Below are positions 16,595-25,145 of a stretch of 64,000 bases of DNA, in pieces. Origin of the DNA: CAVPDE01 sp963702565 (lineage in GTDB: Bacteria > Desulfobacterota > DSM-4660 > Desulfatiglandales > HGW-15); assembly GCA_963702565.1 (NCBI GenBank), contig CAVPDE010000016.1:248001-312000 (forward strand), written 5' to 3'. Position 1 is the first letter of the stretch. Each line of letters opens with the position of its first letter. Both the position numbers and the translations under genes were made by a program. The notes under the pieces are model-generated. The model ran no database searches. It was not told the DNA's origin and saw only the letters and a program-made list of their open reading frames with translations.

Positions 16595-16894
16595 GTGCCA
16601 GAAGTGATCTCACAAACCAGAGACGATCTTTACCCGAGATTCGGACTCACCTTGCCCGATGAGCAGCAGGTGTATGTGAGAGAAGACCTTCCGGGATGTG
16701 TAAAGAGGTTCGTCCTCAGTCATGAACGCTACCACCTGGTAGATAAGGCCCAGTGGTGGGCGTGGGGGGAGGTTAAGGCGACTGCCCATGCCACCATGAG
16801 GCATCCGATAGGATTCATCGCATGTGTGTTGATGAGCCTTGCGCCATATCGCTTAAAGTATTATGGGCAAAGAATTCTTGGAATAGCGAAGTGA
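16595..16894 (+). CDS. Small HExxH putative metallopeptidase-like protein
   Basis: I do not recognise a named family. The 99-residue product has HERYH (an HExxH zinc motif) in VLSHERYHLVDKAQWWAWGE; a downstream Glu (WGEVKA) could be a third ligand as in short gluzincin-like proteins. A hydrophobic segment (IGFIACVLMSLAPY) follows. The annotated start is GTG 16595, but the frame is open back to 16562, and just before that lies ATG GAG TGA (16553-16561) in the same frame, so the gene may have lost its original start through a nonsense change. Confidence 0.6.
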   Translation: MPEVISQTRDDLYPRFGLTLPDEQQVYVREDLPGCVKRFVLSHERYHLVDKAQWWAWGEVKATAHATMRHPIGFIACVLMSLAPYRLKYYGQRILGIAK

Positions 16895-17115
16895 GGGGCT
16901 GAGCTAGATTTCGAATCGTAAACGTTGGTTGGGTCGGCTTCCAAAACAAGCGATTGGGAACTGTAAGCGTTCGTAAAGACGGAGCAGCGACGTGTAGCGA
17001 CAAGCCCAAGGAACCTTTACTCTCAAGAAGACCATCCCAGCTCAGGAAATGGAGATCAGCTAACATGACTGAGCTGGAATGGTGGAGACATTGATTGGAT
17101 GGGGCTGATTTGAGG

Positions 17116-17343
17116 CTACGAGTTCATATTGCGTTTTTCCTGGTCGCGGCTGTCCAAAACCGAAGGTAACTCTATCCTGAACTCCTCAGAGGTAATATCT
17201 CCTTTGAGGAATCCCTCACAGAGAGCTTTGATCCGATCCTGAGCGTAGGTCAAGGGTTTGACGGTGGCATCTCTCCATTTCGCTGAGTCAGTCTTTCTCC
17301 TGGTGGCAAAAGCAGTCTTGATCTTGTTCCTATCCTTTCTCAT
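17116..17343 (-). CDS. Small basic hypothetical protein
   Basis: A 75-residue protein starting MRKDRNKIKTAFATRRKTDS, highly charged, with an acidic-helical C-terminal half (CEGFLKGDITSEEF). ATG 17343 has an excellent AGGAGGGG ribosome site 5 bases upstream, the main reason to call it. No family recognised. Confidence 0.5.
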   Translation of the reverse strand: MRKDRNKIKTAFATRRKTDSAKWRDATVKPLTYAQDRIKALCEGFLKGDITSEEFRIELPSVLDSRDQEKRNMNS

Positions 17344-17916
17344 TTGTCCCCTCCTGTTACCGGAGAAATCAGGTAGCAACTGTTGCTATTCTTCTCAGCC
17401 CGTTGCTGATCCAGGTATCCAGCTGGAAAATGTTCCAATTCTGGAAAGCAGTTCTCAATACCCTCTGAACTTTTTTGCAATACATATGCCTGTTTGCTTT
17501 GAGTTGGGAATCTATTGATTTTACGGCTTTTTTCTTATATGCAACTGTAGTACATGAAGTAATTACCATACATTAAAAGGAGTCACCATCCAACAAAACA
17601 GCATAACTATTTAGGATGCTGATGTTTTTGTTATGCAGGATATTCCCTTCATGCCTTTTACAGAGACTGAACATACTTTCCGTCTCAGATTCAATCAAGG
17701 TAGCCATCCTTCCAATACATCAAGATCCATCAGGCTGCATCCACCACCAACAAACCATTGTTGACATGGGAAATCAGAGCATCATGACAGAGCTGCAACG
17801 CTACAACCAGTGGGGGTCATGAAATAAGGACAAGGGAAAGTCCAAGTGCGTTCTTTGAAGCTGGACTTGGTGGTAGGATTCATACTATTATTCTTGGTGA
17901 ATACCAGGATTGTTGG
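17344..17916. other. AT-rich gene-poor stretch
   Basis: Short open frames exist but none has both a ribosome site and protein-like composition. An AAAAGGAGTCACC at 17576-17588 is followed by ATC rather than a usual start. A short hairpin AGTCCA...TGGACT lies near 17838-17867. Confidence 0.4.
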
Positions 17917-18159
17917 ATGTGGAGGAGGAAAAGCCCACTGAATGACGATGAAACTTACGGCTTGAAAAGCATCGGCTTTCACACCACCGCAAGCGGAAGG
18001 AAATACGATCTGCAGTTCAGTCCAGACGGTAAACTTGCCCAGGCAGTCCTTATTCCCAATGGTGTGGGTGCTGGGCAGTTAGTCATGGCATTCAGAGCTG
18101 AATCGAAAGAGGAAGCTCTCAAGATGCTCGTTGAAGAACTGGACAGTGGATCCCATTGA
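17917..18159 (+). CDS. Small hypothetical protein
   Basis: About 73-80 residues, no family recognised. The sequence is protein-like (GLKSIGFHTTASGRKYDLQF, then LVMAFRAESKEEALKMLVEE) with alternating beta strands and a C-terminal helix. The start is unclear: ATG 17917 has no ribosome site, whereas a CTG at 17938 is preceded by GGAGGAGG at suitable spacing. It converges on the next gene with a shared hairpin between them. Confidence 0.5.
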   Translation: MWRRKSPLNDDETYGLKSIGFHTTASGRKYDLQFSPDGKLAQAVLIPNGVGAGQLVMAFRAESKEEALKMLVEELDSGSH

Positions 18160-18186
18160 TCTTTTGCCCGGCTTACGATTACAGCT

Positions 18187-18224
18187 GTGAAAAAAACGGC
18201 AGAGCGATGGTCGCCCTGCCGTTT
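18187..18224 (-). terminator. Rho-independent terminator for the small secreted protein gene
   Basis: Read on the reverse strand: AAACGGCAG (18216-18224), loop, CTGCCGTTT (18194-18202) followed by a T-run. The arms are perfect over 9 bp. It sits 17 bases after the stop of the reverse-strand gene. Confidence 0.85.
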
Positions 18225-18240
18225 GCCAATCCAACCATTC

Positions 18241-18522
18241 CTACCTGTTGCCCGGAGCCCCGTAGCCTGTCCCGTCTTTCGGTCCTACCCCTTGGTTGCC
18301 TGTACCGTCCCCAGGGCCGTAGGTCTTCCCAGCTTGGGTCTTTGCGCCCATAGTGCCAGGCTGAGTCCCTGACCCAGCCTTGAGCTGCTGCTTCGTTTGG
18401 GTCTGAGTCATGGTCCTGGTTTGGTTCTGCGCAGCCTGTCCTTTGCCAGCTGCCAGAGCTGGTGCTGACAGGGCTAAACTCCCGATCAATGCCACAGCCA
18501 CAATTCCATATCCTTTTTTCAT
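18241..18522 (-). CDS. Small secreted Gly-rich protein with GPxDGTG motifs
   Basis: A 93-residue protein: Sec signal peptide (MKKGYGIVAVALIGSLALSA, cleavage near ALAA), a Gln/Thr-rich middle (TRTMTQTQTKQQ) and a C-terminus with GPGDGTGNQG and GPKDGTGYG. Such DGTG repeats occur in short exported proteins of anaerobes and may bind calcium, which is inference. An upstream ATG at 18531 sits directly against the GAAGGAGGG site, so ATG 18522 with about 9-base spacing is preferred. A clear terminator follows. Confidence 0.7.
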   Translation of the reverse strand: MKKGYGIVAVALIGSLALSAPALAAGKGQAAQNQTRTMTQTQTKQQLKAGSGTQPGTMGAKTQAGKTYGPGDGTGNQGVGPKDGTGYGAPGNR

Positions 18523-18639
18523 TTTCAGCATCCCTCCTTCAAGATTCTGACGATCTATACCCGGGTTTACGTTCAGAGCTGGGAAAAGGTCACAGGAAAA
18601 AACACGGCCACCGCCCGGAGGGCTGGCGGTAGCGATTGA

Positions 18640-18674
18640 CGCATGCTAGCGCATGCTCTGTGTAGCATGCTCTG
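18640..18674. repeat. GCATGC palindrome cluster
   Basis: The segment ACGCATGCTAGCGCATGC, then TAGCATGCTCTG, contains three GCATGC palindromes within about 35 bases, between the secreted protein gene and mreB. Possible protein-binding or recombination site; function unknown. Confidence 0.4.
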
Positions 18675-18800
18675 ATAGCCATATCTTGTTGATACAAGGA
18701 GCATTATCGTCATGAACGGGGGCATTCCAAAGAGAGGTTCAGAGACAGTGGGCTGGAGAACTAGCTCCGGGTCTGGTGTGCCTGATAACTCAAGTCATAC

Positions 18801-19835
18801 TCATCTTTTTTCCAACCCTTTTAGGATCTCCAAATTCTCCAAGGCTTTTCCTGCCCCAACAGCCACAGCAGTCAATGGGTCTTCTGCGATATTTACGGGA
18901 AGCTTTATGACGGACCTCAAGAATGAATCCATATTCTTGAGCGAAGCCCCACCGCCAGCCAGCATAATTCCTTTGTCTAAAAGATCAGATGCAAGTTCCG
19001 GGGGTGTTCGTTCTAGGATCGTCAACACAGCTCCAGAAATAGCATTCAGTGGCTCTGAAATCGCTTCCCTGATCTGGCCAGAATCTATCGTCAAGACCTT
19101 CGGTACACCGTTAGTAAGATCCCTTCCTTTTACTTCAGCCTTTTCCAAATTGTCCCCAGGATGTGCGTCACCAATGCTTATTTTTATTGCCTCGGCTGTG
19201 CTCAAACCTATCACCAAGCGGTGTTTCCTCTTAATGTATTCCTGGATGGATTCATCCATCTTGTCTCCGGCAACCCGCAAAGAAATGCTATCAACTATAC
19301 CACCCAGTGAGAGGACAGCCACTTCGGTAGTACCACCACCGATATCCACTATCATGCTACCCCTGGGTTCAGATATCGGGAGCCCTGCCCCTATCGCAGC
19401 AGCCAGCGGCTCTTCGATAAAGTGCACTTCTCTGGCCCCCGCCGACCCGGCTGATTCCAGAACCGCTCTCTTCTCCACTTGAGTGATACCACTGGGCACC
19501 CCGATGATTGTTCGAGGTCTTACAAGCCTGCGCCTGGCGTGTGCCTTCCTGATAAAATAACTGAGCATCGCTTCTGCGACTTCAAAATCAGCGATCACCC
19601 CATCCATCATGGGACGGATCGCAGTGATATTCTCAGGCGTTCTGCCTAGCATCAGTTTGGCTTCTTTGCCGACTGCGAGGACTTTCTTCCCGTTTCCATT
19701 CCCATTCTCCACCGCCACTACAGACGGTTCGTTTAGCACAATGCCTTTTCCCTTCATGTAAACGAGGGTGTTGGCTGTACCTAGATCAATGGCTAGATCC
19801 TGGGAGAAGAGCCCTAATATAGAACTTAAAACCAT
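18801..19835 (-). CDS. mreB: MreB-like actin homologue, orphan copy
   Basis: A 344-residue MreB: phosphate-1 DLAIDLGTANTLVYMKGKG, phosphate-2 IVDIGGGTTEVAVLSLGG, adenosine motif GIMLAGGGASLKNMD. Length is typical. MreB forms membrane-bound filaments that guide cell-wall synthesis. The usual mreCD, pbp2 and rodA genes are absent; instead a 54-residue membrane protein lies 89 bases upstream. The frame runs 36 codons further up, but ATG 19835 (MVLSSILGLF) with AAGAGGAAG upstream matches normal MreB starts, including the N-terminal membrane-contact residues. Likely a second, specialised MreB in an accessory block. Confidence 0.9.
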   Translation of the reverse strand: MVLSSILGLFSQDLAIDLGTANTLVYMKGKGIVLNEPSVVAVENGNGNGKKVLAVGKEAKLMLGRTPENITAIRPMMDGVIADFEVAEAMLSYFIRKAHARRRLVRPRTIIGVPSGITQVEKRAVLESAGSAGAREVHFIEEPLAAAIGAGLPISEPRGSMIVDIGGGTTEVAVLSLGGIVDSISLRVAGDKMDESIQEYIKRKHRLVIGLSTAEAIKISIGDAHPGDNLEKAEVKGRDLTNGVPKVLTIDSGQIREAISEPLNAISGAVLTILERTPPELASDLLDKGIMLAGGGASLKNMDSFLRSVIKLPVNIAEDPLTAVAVGAGKALENLEILKGLEKR

Positions 19836-19924
19836 TGTTCTTCCTCTCTTCCTCAGTGGAGTTATGGTACAGCGATATTCCGAGTCCTTCTGCCATACCA
19901 CAGGTAGAAAGCACAAAGAGACGC

Positions 19925-20089
19925 TCAAGGGCAAATCAGACAAGCGAACACGTGACCGACACCAGTGGAGAATGAGGAGGTGCCATTGTAGGGCTGAACA
20001 ACCAGAAATAACACAATCGCCATTACGATGGGCATAATCATGAAATTGCAGGCATTCACTATTTCTTGATTCAGCGGTTCTCTATGCAT
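19925..20089 (-). CDS. 54-residue single-pass membrane protein upstream of mreB
   Basis: MHREPLNQEIVNACNFMIM followed by a hydrophobic helix (PIVMAIVLFLVVQPY) and a short tail. ATG 20089 follows AAGGAGATGAGACC, a good ribosome site. It is co-directional with and close to mreB, so co-transcription is likely. No family recognised. It may link the MreB-like protein to the membrane, which is inference from context only. Confidence 0.6.
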   Translation of the reverse strand: MHREPLNQEIVNACNFMIMPIVMAIVLFLVVQPYNGTSSFSTGVGHVFACLICP

Positions 20090-20263
20090 GGTCTCATCTC
20101 CTTTTCTCGAGGATATCGAACCAATACTAGAGTGTACGATGCTATAGAAAAGCAATATTGGTACCAAACATGATTCTAGTTAAAAGAAGCGTTTTTTGTT
20201 TATTAAATCCAAAGTGTTGCAAAAGCCTGTTTAATTCCAGTCTCTTCCAGTGACCGTGTCTCT

Positions 20264-20285
20264 CGCGTGCAAAAAACAACACGCG
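20264..20285. repeat. Hairpin CGCGTG/CACGCG
   Basis: Arms CGCGTG (20264-20269) and CACGCG (20280-20285) with an A-rich loop, adjoining the CRP-like palindrome. Weak on its own. Confidence 0.35.
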
Positions 20286-20288
20286 ATG

Positions 20289-20304
20289 TGTGAAACAGAT
20301 CACA
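20289..20304. promoter_or_regulatory. Perfect CRP/FNR-family palindrome TGTGA-N6-TCACA
   Basis: TGTGAAACAGATCACA matches the CRP core consensus exactly. It lies about 200 bases upstream of the 54-aa/mreB genes (reverse strand) and about 130 bases before the left end of the IS1182-type element. A target of a CRP/FNR family regulator is plausible; no promoter could be fixed next to it. Confidence 0.5.
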
Positions 20305-20560
20305 GATGCTCGGGTCCCGGGTTACCCCAGGACCACACAACACTCGGTTCTGGCTGTCAGCACACTTTGCCGGGTAGCACTGTTTACCTACAGGGTCCCA
20401 CAAAGGAGTTTCAACTCCCTAATGGAGGTTACGTATGAGACTGTCGAAAAAGTGTCTTTGGCTAAGAGATTTTTTTTGATTCTTTGCCTCTGATTTTGTA
20501 ACCCTTCATATTCTATCCTGTTTCTGATTTGTTAAAATAATATTAAATCATCTTAATTTA

Positions 20561-20589
20561 TTTACAATGAGTTTGAAGTGTGCTATCCT
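20561..20589 (+). promoter_or_regulatory. Candidate promoter of the IS1182 transposase
   Basis: TTTACA (20561-20566), 17-base spacer, TATCCT (20584-20589), about 55 bases before the transposase ATG and inside the element. Confidence 0.45.
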
Positions 20590-20642
20590 TGGGACGGGTT
20601 CAGTAAGGAACGTGCCGTGATATCCTTCTTGAGGTTAGAGCG

Positions 20643-22172
20643 ATGGCAAAATACAAAAGCTACGATTACTCACAAAGCGTTCTGATTCCCGTCTGTCTTG
20701 ATGAGCAGTTGATGCCGGGGACCTTGGAGTTTGCGATTCATACTCTGGTGCAAACCCGCATTGATACCTCAATCTTTGATCACCGATACCACAATGATGA
20801 GACGGGCCGCGAGGCGTATGATCCAAAGGTCCTTCTGAAGGTTGTGCTGTTTGGTTACTCAAGGGGATTGATCTCATCGCGACAGATTGAGCGCGGGTGC
20901 AAAGAGAATGTGGTGTTCATGGCGCTTGGCTGCGGACAGCAACCGGATCACAGTACGATAGCGGCCTTTGTCTCATTGATGAAGGGAGAAATCCTGCCTT
21001 TGTTTAGGGATGTGCTGTTGGTTTGTGAAGAGGAGGGATTGCTTGGGGGGACTTTTTTTGCGTTAGATGGTTGTAAGCTTCCCTCCAATGCTTCTAGAGA
21101 ATGGACTGGCACGATTGGTGACCTTAGGAGGAAGAAGGAGAAAATTGAGAAAAAGGTTAAGGGATTGCTAGAAGAGCAGGTGGAGGCAGACAAAGAGGAC
21201 GATAATGATGAAAGGAGTGGAAAGTTATCAGGGATAGTGAAGCGGGAGAAGCAAGTTGAGAGATTGAAGAAGCAGGCGGATCGGATTGAGACCTTCCTAC
21301 GGGAGAATGGTCCAAAGATGGGCAAGCAGGGCAGAGAGATCAAGAGCAACATTACGGATAACGAATCTGCCACAATGGTTACATCCCGTGGGACCGTTCA
21401 GGGGTACAATGGGCAAGCGATGGTTGATTCCAAAAAGCAGGTTATTGTTCATGGTGAAGCCTTTGGAGACGGACAGGACCATTATCATGTCCCCCCTATG
21501 CTTGATGGGGCTAAGCAGAACATGCAGGCGATTGGTCAAAGTGAAGATTACTTTGAGGGAAAGATATTGACCGCAGACAGCCTCTATCATAGTCCAACCA
21601 ATTTGAGAAAGTGCAATGAAGAGAAACTGGATGCTTACATTCCTGATAAGGATTTTCGAAAGAGGGACCCAAGACTTAAGACGAAAGGAGGATACAGGCC
21701 AAAAATGGAGCGATTTACACTGGAGGATTTTCAATATAATGAAAAAACCGATGAGTATCTCTGTCCTCAGGAAAACATATTGAAGCTCCAGGTAAGAAAG
21801 ACTCAGGTAGGTGGTGTTATTTACAGAAGATATGTGGCCGACAGAAACGATTGCCAAGGATGTGCATTGAAGAGCAGGTGCATCATTGGTAAAAACGGTG
21901 AACGGAGATACTTAAATGTCCCTATAGGCAACGCGCCTGATAATCTTACCCCATCCATGATTGAAAAAATAGACAGCAAGAAGGGGCGCGAAATATACCC
22001 CCAGCGTATAGCGGTTGTAGAACCGGTGTTTGCGAATGTTCGAACGCATAAGAGAATGGATCGTTTTACCCTGAGGGGAAAAATCAAGGTGACCATACAG
22101 TGGCTACTCTATTGCATGATTCATAACATCGAAAAGATCGTTCACTACGGAGCCAACTATGGGGTTACCTAA
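20643..22172 (+). CDS. IS1182 family DDE transposase
   Basis: A 509-residue transposase. The N-terminal DUF772-type domain (YDPKVLLKVVLFGYSRGLISS) is followed by DDE residues in FFALDGCKLPSNAS (about residue 140) and ILTADSLYHS (about 310), a long charged coiled-coil insert (about 160-225), a late Cys pair (DCQGCALKSRC) and the C-terminal IQWLLYCMIHNIEKI typical of IS1182. It catalyses cut-and-paste movement of the element. The gene seems intact. The second catalytic site reads ADSLYHS where many relatives have ADxGYxS. Confidence 0.92.
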   Translation: MAKYKSYDYSQSVLIPVCLDEQLMPGTLEFAIHTLVQTRIDTSIFDHRYHNDETGREAYDPKVLLKVVLFGYSRGLISSRQIERGCKENVVFMALGCGQQPDHSTIAAFVSLMKGEILPLFRDVLLVCEEEGLLGGTFFALDGCKLPSNASREWTGTIGDLRRKKEKIEKKVKGLLEEQVEADKEDDNDERSGKLSGIVKREKQVERLKKQADRIETFLRENGPKMGKQGREIKSNITDNESATMVTSRGTVQGYNGQAMVDSKKQVIVHGEAFGDGQDHYHVPPMLDGAKQNMQAIGQSEDYFEGKILTADSLYHSPTNLRKCNEEKLDAYIPDKDFRKRDPRLKTKGGYRPKMERFTLEDFQYNEKTDEYLCPQENILKLQVRKTQVGGVIYRRYVADRNDCQGCALKSRCIIGKNGERRYLNVPIGNAPDNLTPSMIEKIDSKKGREIYPQRIAVVEPVFANVRTHKRMDRFTLRGKIKVTIQWLLYCMIHNIEKIVHYGANYGVT

Positions 22173-22457
22173 GAGGGATCAACTGAAGAACGAGAGCGCG
22201 AGATGATAGGCCAATCCTTGACTGAAGGATAGGAATAAGAATGTACTAAAATCTAGGTCAGCAATAAAAGTTCAGATGAGATGAGAAAATGGGCGTTCAC
22301 CAGACAGGGATACAAACTCAATCCGTCTTTTTCGACAGTCTCTATCGTATACTTAAATTTTGAGCCAGTCCTGAAAGCGCACGCTTACAATATCAAATCG
22401 TTAACGAGGCAGGAAAAGTGCGCTTTAAAGCGGGACCTGCGCCTGCTGGTTCCGGAC

Positions 22458-22997
22458 TCATTGTCGTTTTTCCAGTCCTTCGACCATTGACTCGTACTTC
22501 TCGTGAATCATCTTCCGGTCAAACTCCCAGAACTCGGCGAGCATGGCCTGATCCTCTTTATCGGTAACGTAGACCCTGGATGCCGGAAAGAAGATTTTGT
22601 CTTCTTTCTCGATATGCTTGGGGTAAAACTCGACAAGCGTATGAAGCCTGCCTGCAATGTCTGCTAAGGCGGATTCATCGCCATTCCGATAACGTGTGTT
22701 AGCCTCAACCAGCGCCTTTGTTGTCTGCCGGCCGAAGACGTGTTCATCAATCAACTCCTTCATAACACGCTTGTCTTCGGCAGATAAAGGGCGTTTGCTC
22801 AAATCTCGGAAGAGTATCTCCTCCTCTTTGCCGTGATGCGTCCGATCGGCGTACATACGGATGAAATCAACCGCTGTGTCCACGAACACAGGATCGATTT
22901 TGTGTGTCGATTCGATTTGGACCAGGGCATCCTTGATATGCGAGATCATCCGTTCGATCAGGCGATGCTCTATCATCAGCGGAGCACGTGCTTGCAT
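22458..22997 (-). CDS. Hemerythrin-like (HHE domain) protein
   Basis: A 179-residue four-helix protein with HHE cation-binding motifs: MIEHRLIERMISHI at the N-terminus, RTHHGKEEEILF, IDEHVFGRQ and FYPKHIEKEDKIFFP. These His/Glu residues would hold a non-heme di-iron centre. Such proteins bind O2 or sense or repair oxidative and nitrosative stress. AAAAGGAGGACACTAAC precedes the ATG. Its 3' end is about 115 bases from the right end of the IS1182 element. Confidence 0.88.
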   Translation of the reverse strand: MQARAPLMIEHRLIERMISHIKDALVQIESTHKIDPVFVDTAVDFIRMYADRTHHGKEEEILFRDLSKRPLSAEDKRVMKELIDEHVFGRQTTKALVEANTRYRNGDESALADIAGRLHTLVEFYPKHIEKEDKIFFPASRVYVTDKEDQAMLAEFWEFDRKMIHEKYESMVEGLEKRQ

Positions 22998-23300
22998 GTT
23001 AGTGTCCTCCTTTTCTTCATCTTCCCGAACGAATAAGAGTTTTCGCGGCGCGGAGCCGACGCAAAAAGTCGATTTGAACTGGACCGCTGAGCGCGAGGTT
23101 GGCTCTAGGTATGGGGATTCATGCGCCGACTTGCCATTTTTTTAATGTACTATAGAAGATGAAACGGCGCAACACAAGGCTCGTGTAGCGGATGTGCCAG
23201 TACCCATTGCTGGCAATCGGCTGCGTATCGAAATCGTAAGTCCCGTATCGAGCTGAGATCGCTACATTAGTACCACTACGCGAAAGTCTAAAAAAAAAGA
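22998..23300. other. Intergenic stretch
   Basis: About 300 bases between the hemerythrin gene and the cupin terminator. No gene or repeat could be supported; short frames lack ribosome sites. Confidence 0.4.
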
Positions 23301-23326
23301 AGGCAGGGACGCGATGACCCTGCCCT
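23293..23326 (-). terminator. Rho-independent terminator of the cupin gene
   Basis: On the reverse strand a hairpin with 7-bp perfect arms GGCAGGG and CCCTGCC is followed by a run of T (seen as AAAAAAAA on the forward strand), about 15 bases after the cupin stop. Confidence 0.85.
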
Positions 23327-23340
23327 ACCGCTTTTGGTTT

Positions 23341-23709
23341 TCATTTCTTTCCAGGGCCTTTTGCATAATCCAGCATGCCTTGAAAATCAACAATCACTAC
23401 GGGCTCATCTCCTATAACCCAGGCGTCATGTCCAGATTCGAGTAAAGAGACATCCCCTGCCTTAAAATCCTTTTCTGCCCCGTCATCCATTTTAACTCTC
23501 AAAGTCCCCGATATATGATATTGGAAATGGGGAGCCTCACAACTCTTTGTATTTACTAAAGGTTTTACAGAGTTAGACCATCTCCATCCAGGCTGGAATG
23601 TAGCCCGTCCTACCGTTCTCCCTCCAATGTTTATGATTTCCAATTTTCCCTTATCAAACGTCCTCACCTCATCCGGTCTATTAAGACTTTTCCCTTCCAT
23701 TCTTGCCAT
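23341..23709 (-). CDS. Cupin domain protein
   Basis: A 122-residue single cupin. Motif 1 is EAPHFQYHISGTLRVKMDDG and motif 2 is FKAGDVSLLESGHDAWVIGD. The preceding stretch GRATFQPGWRWSNSVKP is shared by a common small family of uncharacterised bacterial cupins. The fold normally binds a divalent metal; substrate unknown. ATG 23709 follows GGGAGGTGATTACG, so the longer frame (to 23757) is rejected. A clear terminator ends the transcript. Confidence 0.85.
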   Translation of the reverse strand: MARMEGKSLNRPDEVRTFDKGKLEIINIGGRTVGRATFQPGWRWSNSVKPLVNTKSCEAPHFQYHISGTLRVKMDDGAEKDFKAGDVSLLESGHDAWVIGDEPVVIVDFQGMLDYAKGPGKK

Positions 23710-23968
23710 CGTAATCACCTCCCCACGCTGTTTACTCATGTTTCTTGGGTTCATCAAGTATTCAAAACATCATTTCTGAGGGGACATCCAGCTCAGCTAT
23801 TGACCTCCGTATGCTTTCTCCCTCCCGCTTACCTGACAAGATAGTCATGGCAGAGTTCTTTTGCACTGATTATCTCGATTTCCAAATGCAAGGAAAGGCT
23901 GAAGGCGCCACTTCGGTGGGTTTTTCCAAATTCGCCTGCCCCGCGATCATGCGTATCGTAGCGGAAAC

Positions 23969-24073
23969 TCAGTAGCAGTCTTCCTCGTCGAGCGACTTGA
24001 AGCGCAAATCTTCAATGACAATATGGTATTCACATTCCCACCGCACGTGGGAAAGACTTTGCCATTCATTCAT
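23969..24073 (-). pseudogene. IS200/IS605-type transposase (Y1) N-terminal fragment
   Basis: The 34 residues begin MNEWQSLSHVRWECEYHIV, which closely resembles the start of IS200-like REP-associated tyrosine transposases (usually ...SHVRWECKYHVVF). Homology stops after about 20 residues, where the usual PKYR continuation is replaced by unrelated sequence and a stop. AAGGAGGAAGAACCT precedes the ATG. This is a remnant of an element whose body has been deleted. Confidence 0.7.
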
Positions 24074-24227
24074 AGGTTCTTCCTCCTTGTCCTTTGATAG
24101 GACTTTCCCGGGAGGAGAGCTCATTTTGTTTTCCCGGCATCGGTAGAACCTATCCGGGCCTCCACCAGAGGTGCGTGGTTTAGTGAAAACCAAATATGAC
24201 CTCTAAGAACCTCGCATTTGAGATAGG

Positions 24228-25145
24228 TTACCGCTTCAAGGGAAAGCCAATTTCAGCAAGGAATTTATCCACCTCCTTAGTCCAGATTGGCAATCCGTGT
24301 TCAGAATGAAAAAGATAATGCCCATCCTTTCCAAAAGGCGGGAGCATAACGAGCTTTGCATTTCCGCCCCCCTTTTGATAAGCGTCGTGCATTTCCTTGA
24401 CACAAGCCGGGGAGAAACGACTGTCGTTTTCAGAATATAACCAGAGTGTTGGCAGTTTGGTCGTCCTTCCGAATTTTTCCATTGCTCTAGACAATGCCCA
24501 TTGTAGGGATTGCCCAGGAGGACGACGTCCCCCTGCAAGATTTATTACGCCAAGCAGACCATCGACTCCCTGGCTAGCGGCAGCAAGTGAGGCAAAACCC
24601 CCAGCCGACTGGCCAGCCAGCAATAATCTGCTGCTATCAATATAGGGCTGGGTTTCCATAAACCGCACTGTTGCCAGAAGATCCCTGGCCGATTCCAGCC
24701 CGGCTTCGTAGAGATCTATATTATGACGATTGCTGAAATCCTCAGTGCAATCTCCTTCAGATTTTGCATACCCACGGCGCATGGGAATAACTACGACAAA
24801 CCCTCGCTTAACAAATTCTCGACTTTGCTTCTCAAACCGTTCACGCCCATGCGTACGTCTCTCTATCGGACCCCAATTACCATGACTCAATACCACAAGC
24901 GGAAAAGGACCGCCCCATTCCTGTCGGAAGACGGTTCCTTCCAAAAGAATCTGCGTATCTTTAAATAGGCCCTTTACCACCATAGGAATTTGCACAACCT
25001 CCTCAATGGTCCTTACAGGAGGAGCTGAAGATTCATCAGGCTGGGACTTTTTTGATTTTTGAATGGGTGAAGAATCTATATGACTCGCTGTGAAAAGAGC
25101 AACCAGCACAAAACTGGGGATGAGATAAACCGTTTTTCTGAGCAT
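24228..25145 (-). CDS. Secreted alpha/beta hydrolase (dienelactone hydrolase-like)
   Basis: A 305-residue hydrolase with an N-terminal signal peptide (KTVYLIPSFVLVALFTASHI). The core shows FPLVVLSHGNWG (oxyanion region), GFVVVIPMRRGYAKSEGDC, nucleophile elbow LAGQSAGGFASLAAASQG (Ser), LWLYSENDSRF (Asp) and DGHYLFHSEHG (His), so the Ser-Asp-His triad is complete. It probably acts on an ester or peptide in the periplasm; substrate unknown. A GGGGGGTG site precedes the ATG. It is downstream of and co-directional with the CHAT gene, separated by about 230 bases with a short uncharacterised frame. Confidence 0.85.
   Translation of the reverse strand: MLRKTVYLIPSFVLVALFTASHIDSSPIQKSKKSQPDESSAPPVRTIEEVVQIPMVVKGLFKDTQILLEGTVFRQEWGGPFPLVVLSHGNWGPIERRTHGRERFEKQSREFVKRGFVVVIPMRRGYAKSEGDCTEDFSNRHNIDLYEAGLESARDLLATVRFMETQPYIDSSRLLLAGQSAGGFASLAAASQGVDGLLGVINLAGGRRPPGQSLQWALSRAMEKFGRTTKLPTLWLYSENDSRFSPACVKEMHDAYQKGGGNAKLVMLPPFGKDGHYLFHSEHGLPIWTKEVDKFLAEIGFPLKR

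Larger units (their letters stand above)
20437..22342 (+). mobile_element. Complete IS1182-family insertion sequence (1906 bp)
   Basis: Perfect 16-bp terminal inverted repeats GAGACTGTCGAAAAAG (20437-20452) and CTTTTTCGACAGTCTC (22327-22342) enclose one intact transposase gene. Both ends are flanked by TAT, a possible 3-bp duplication or a palindromic target. The size is within the range known for IS1182. It looks recent: the ends are perfect and the gene intact. Confidence 0.9.

Noticed and set aside
17616..17822. Forward short frame
   Set aside because: No ribosome site and no protein-like pattern.
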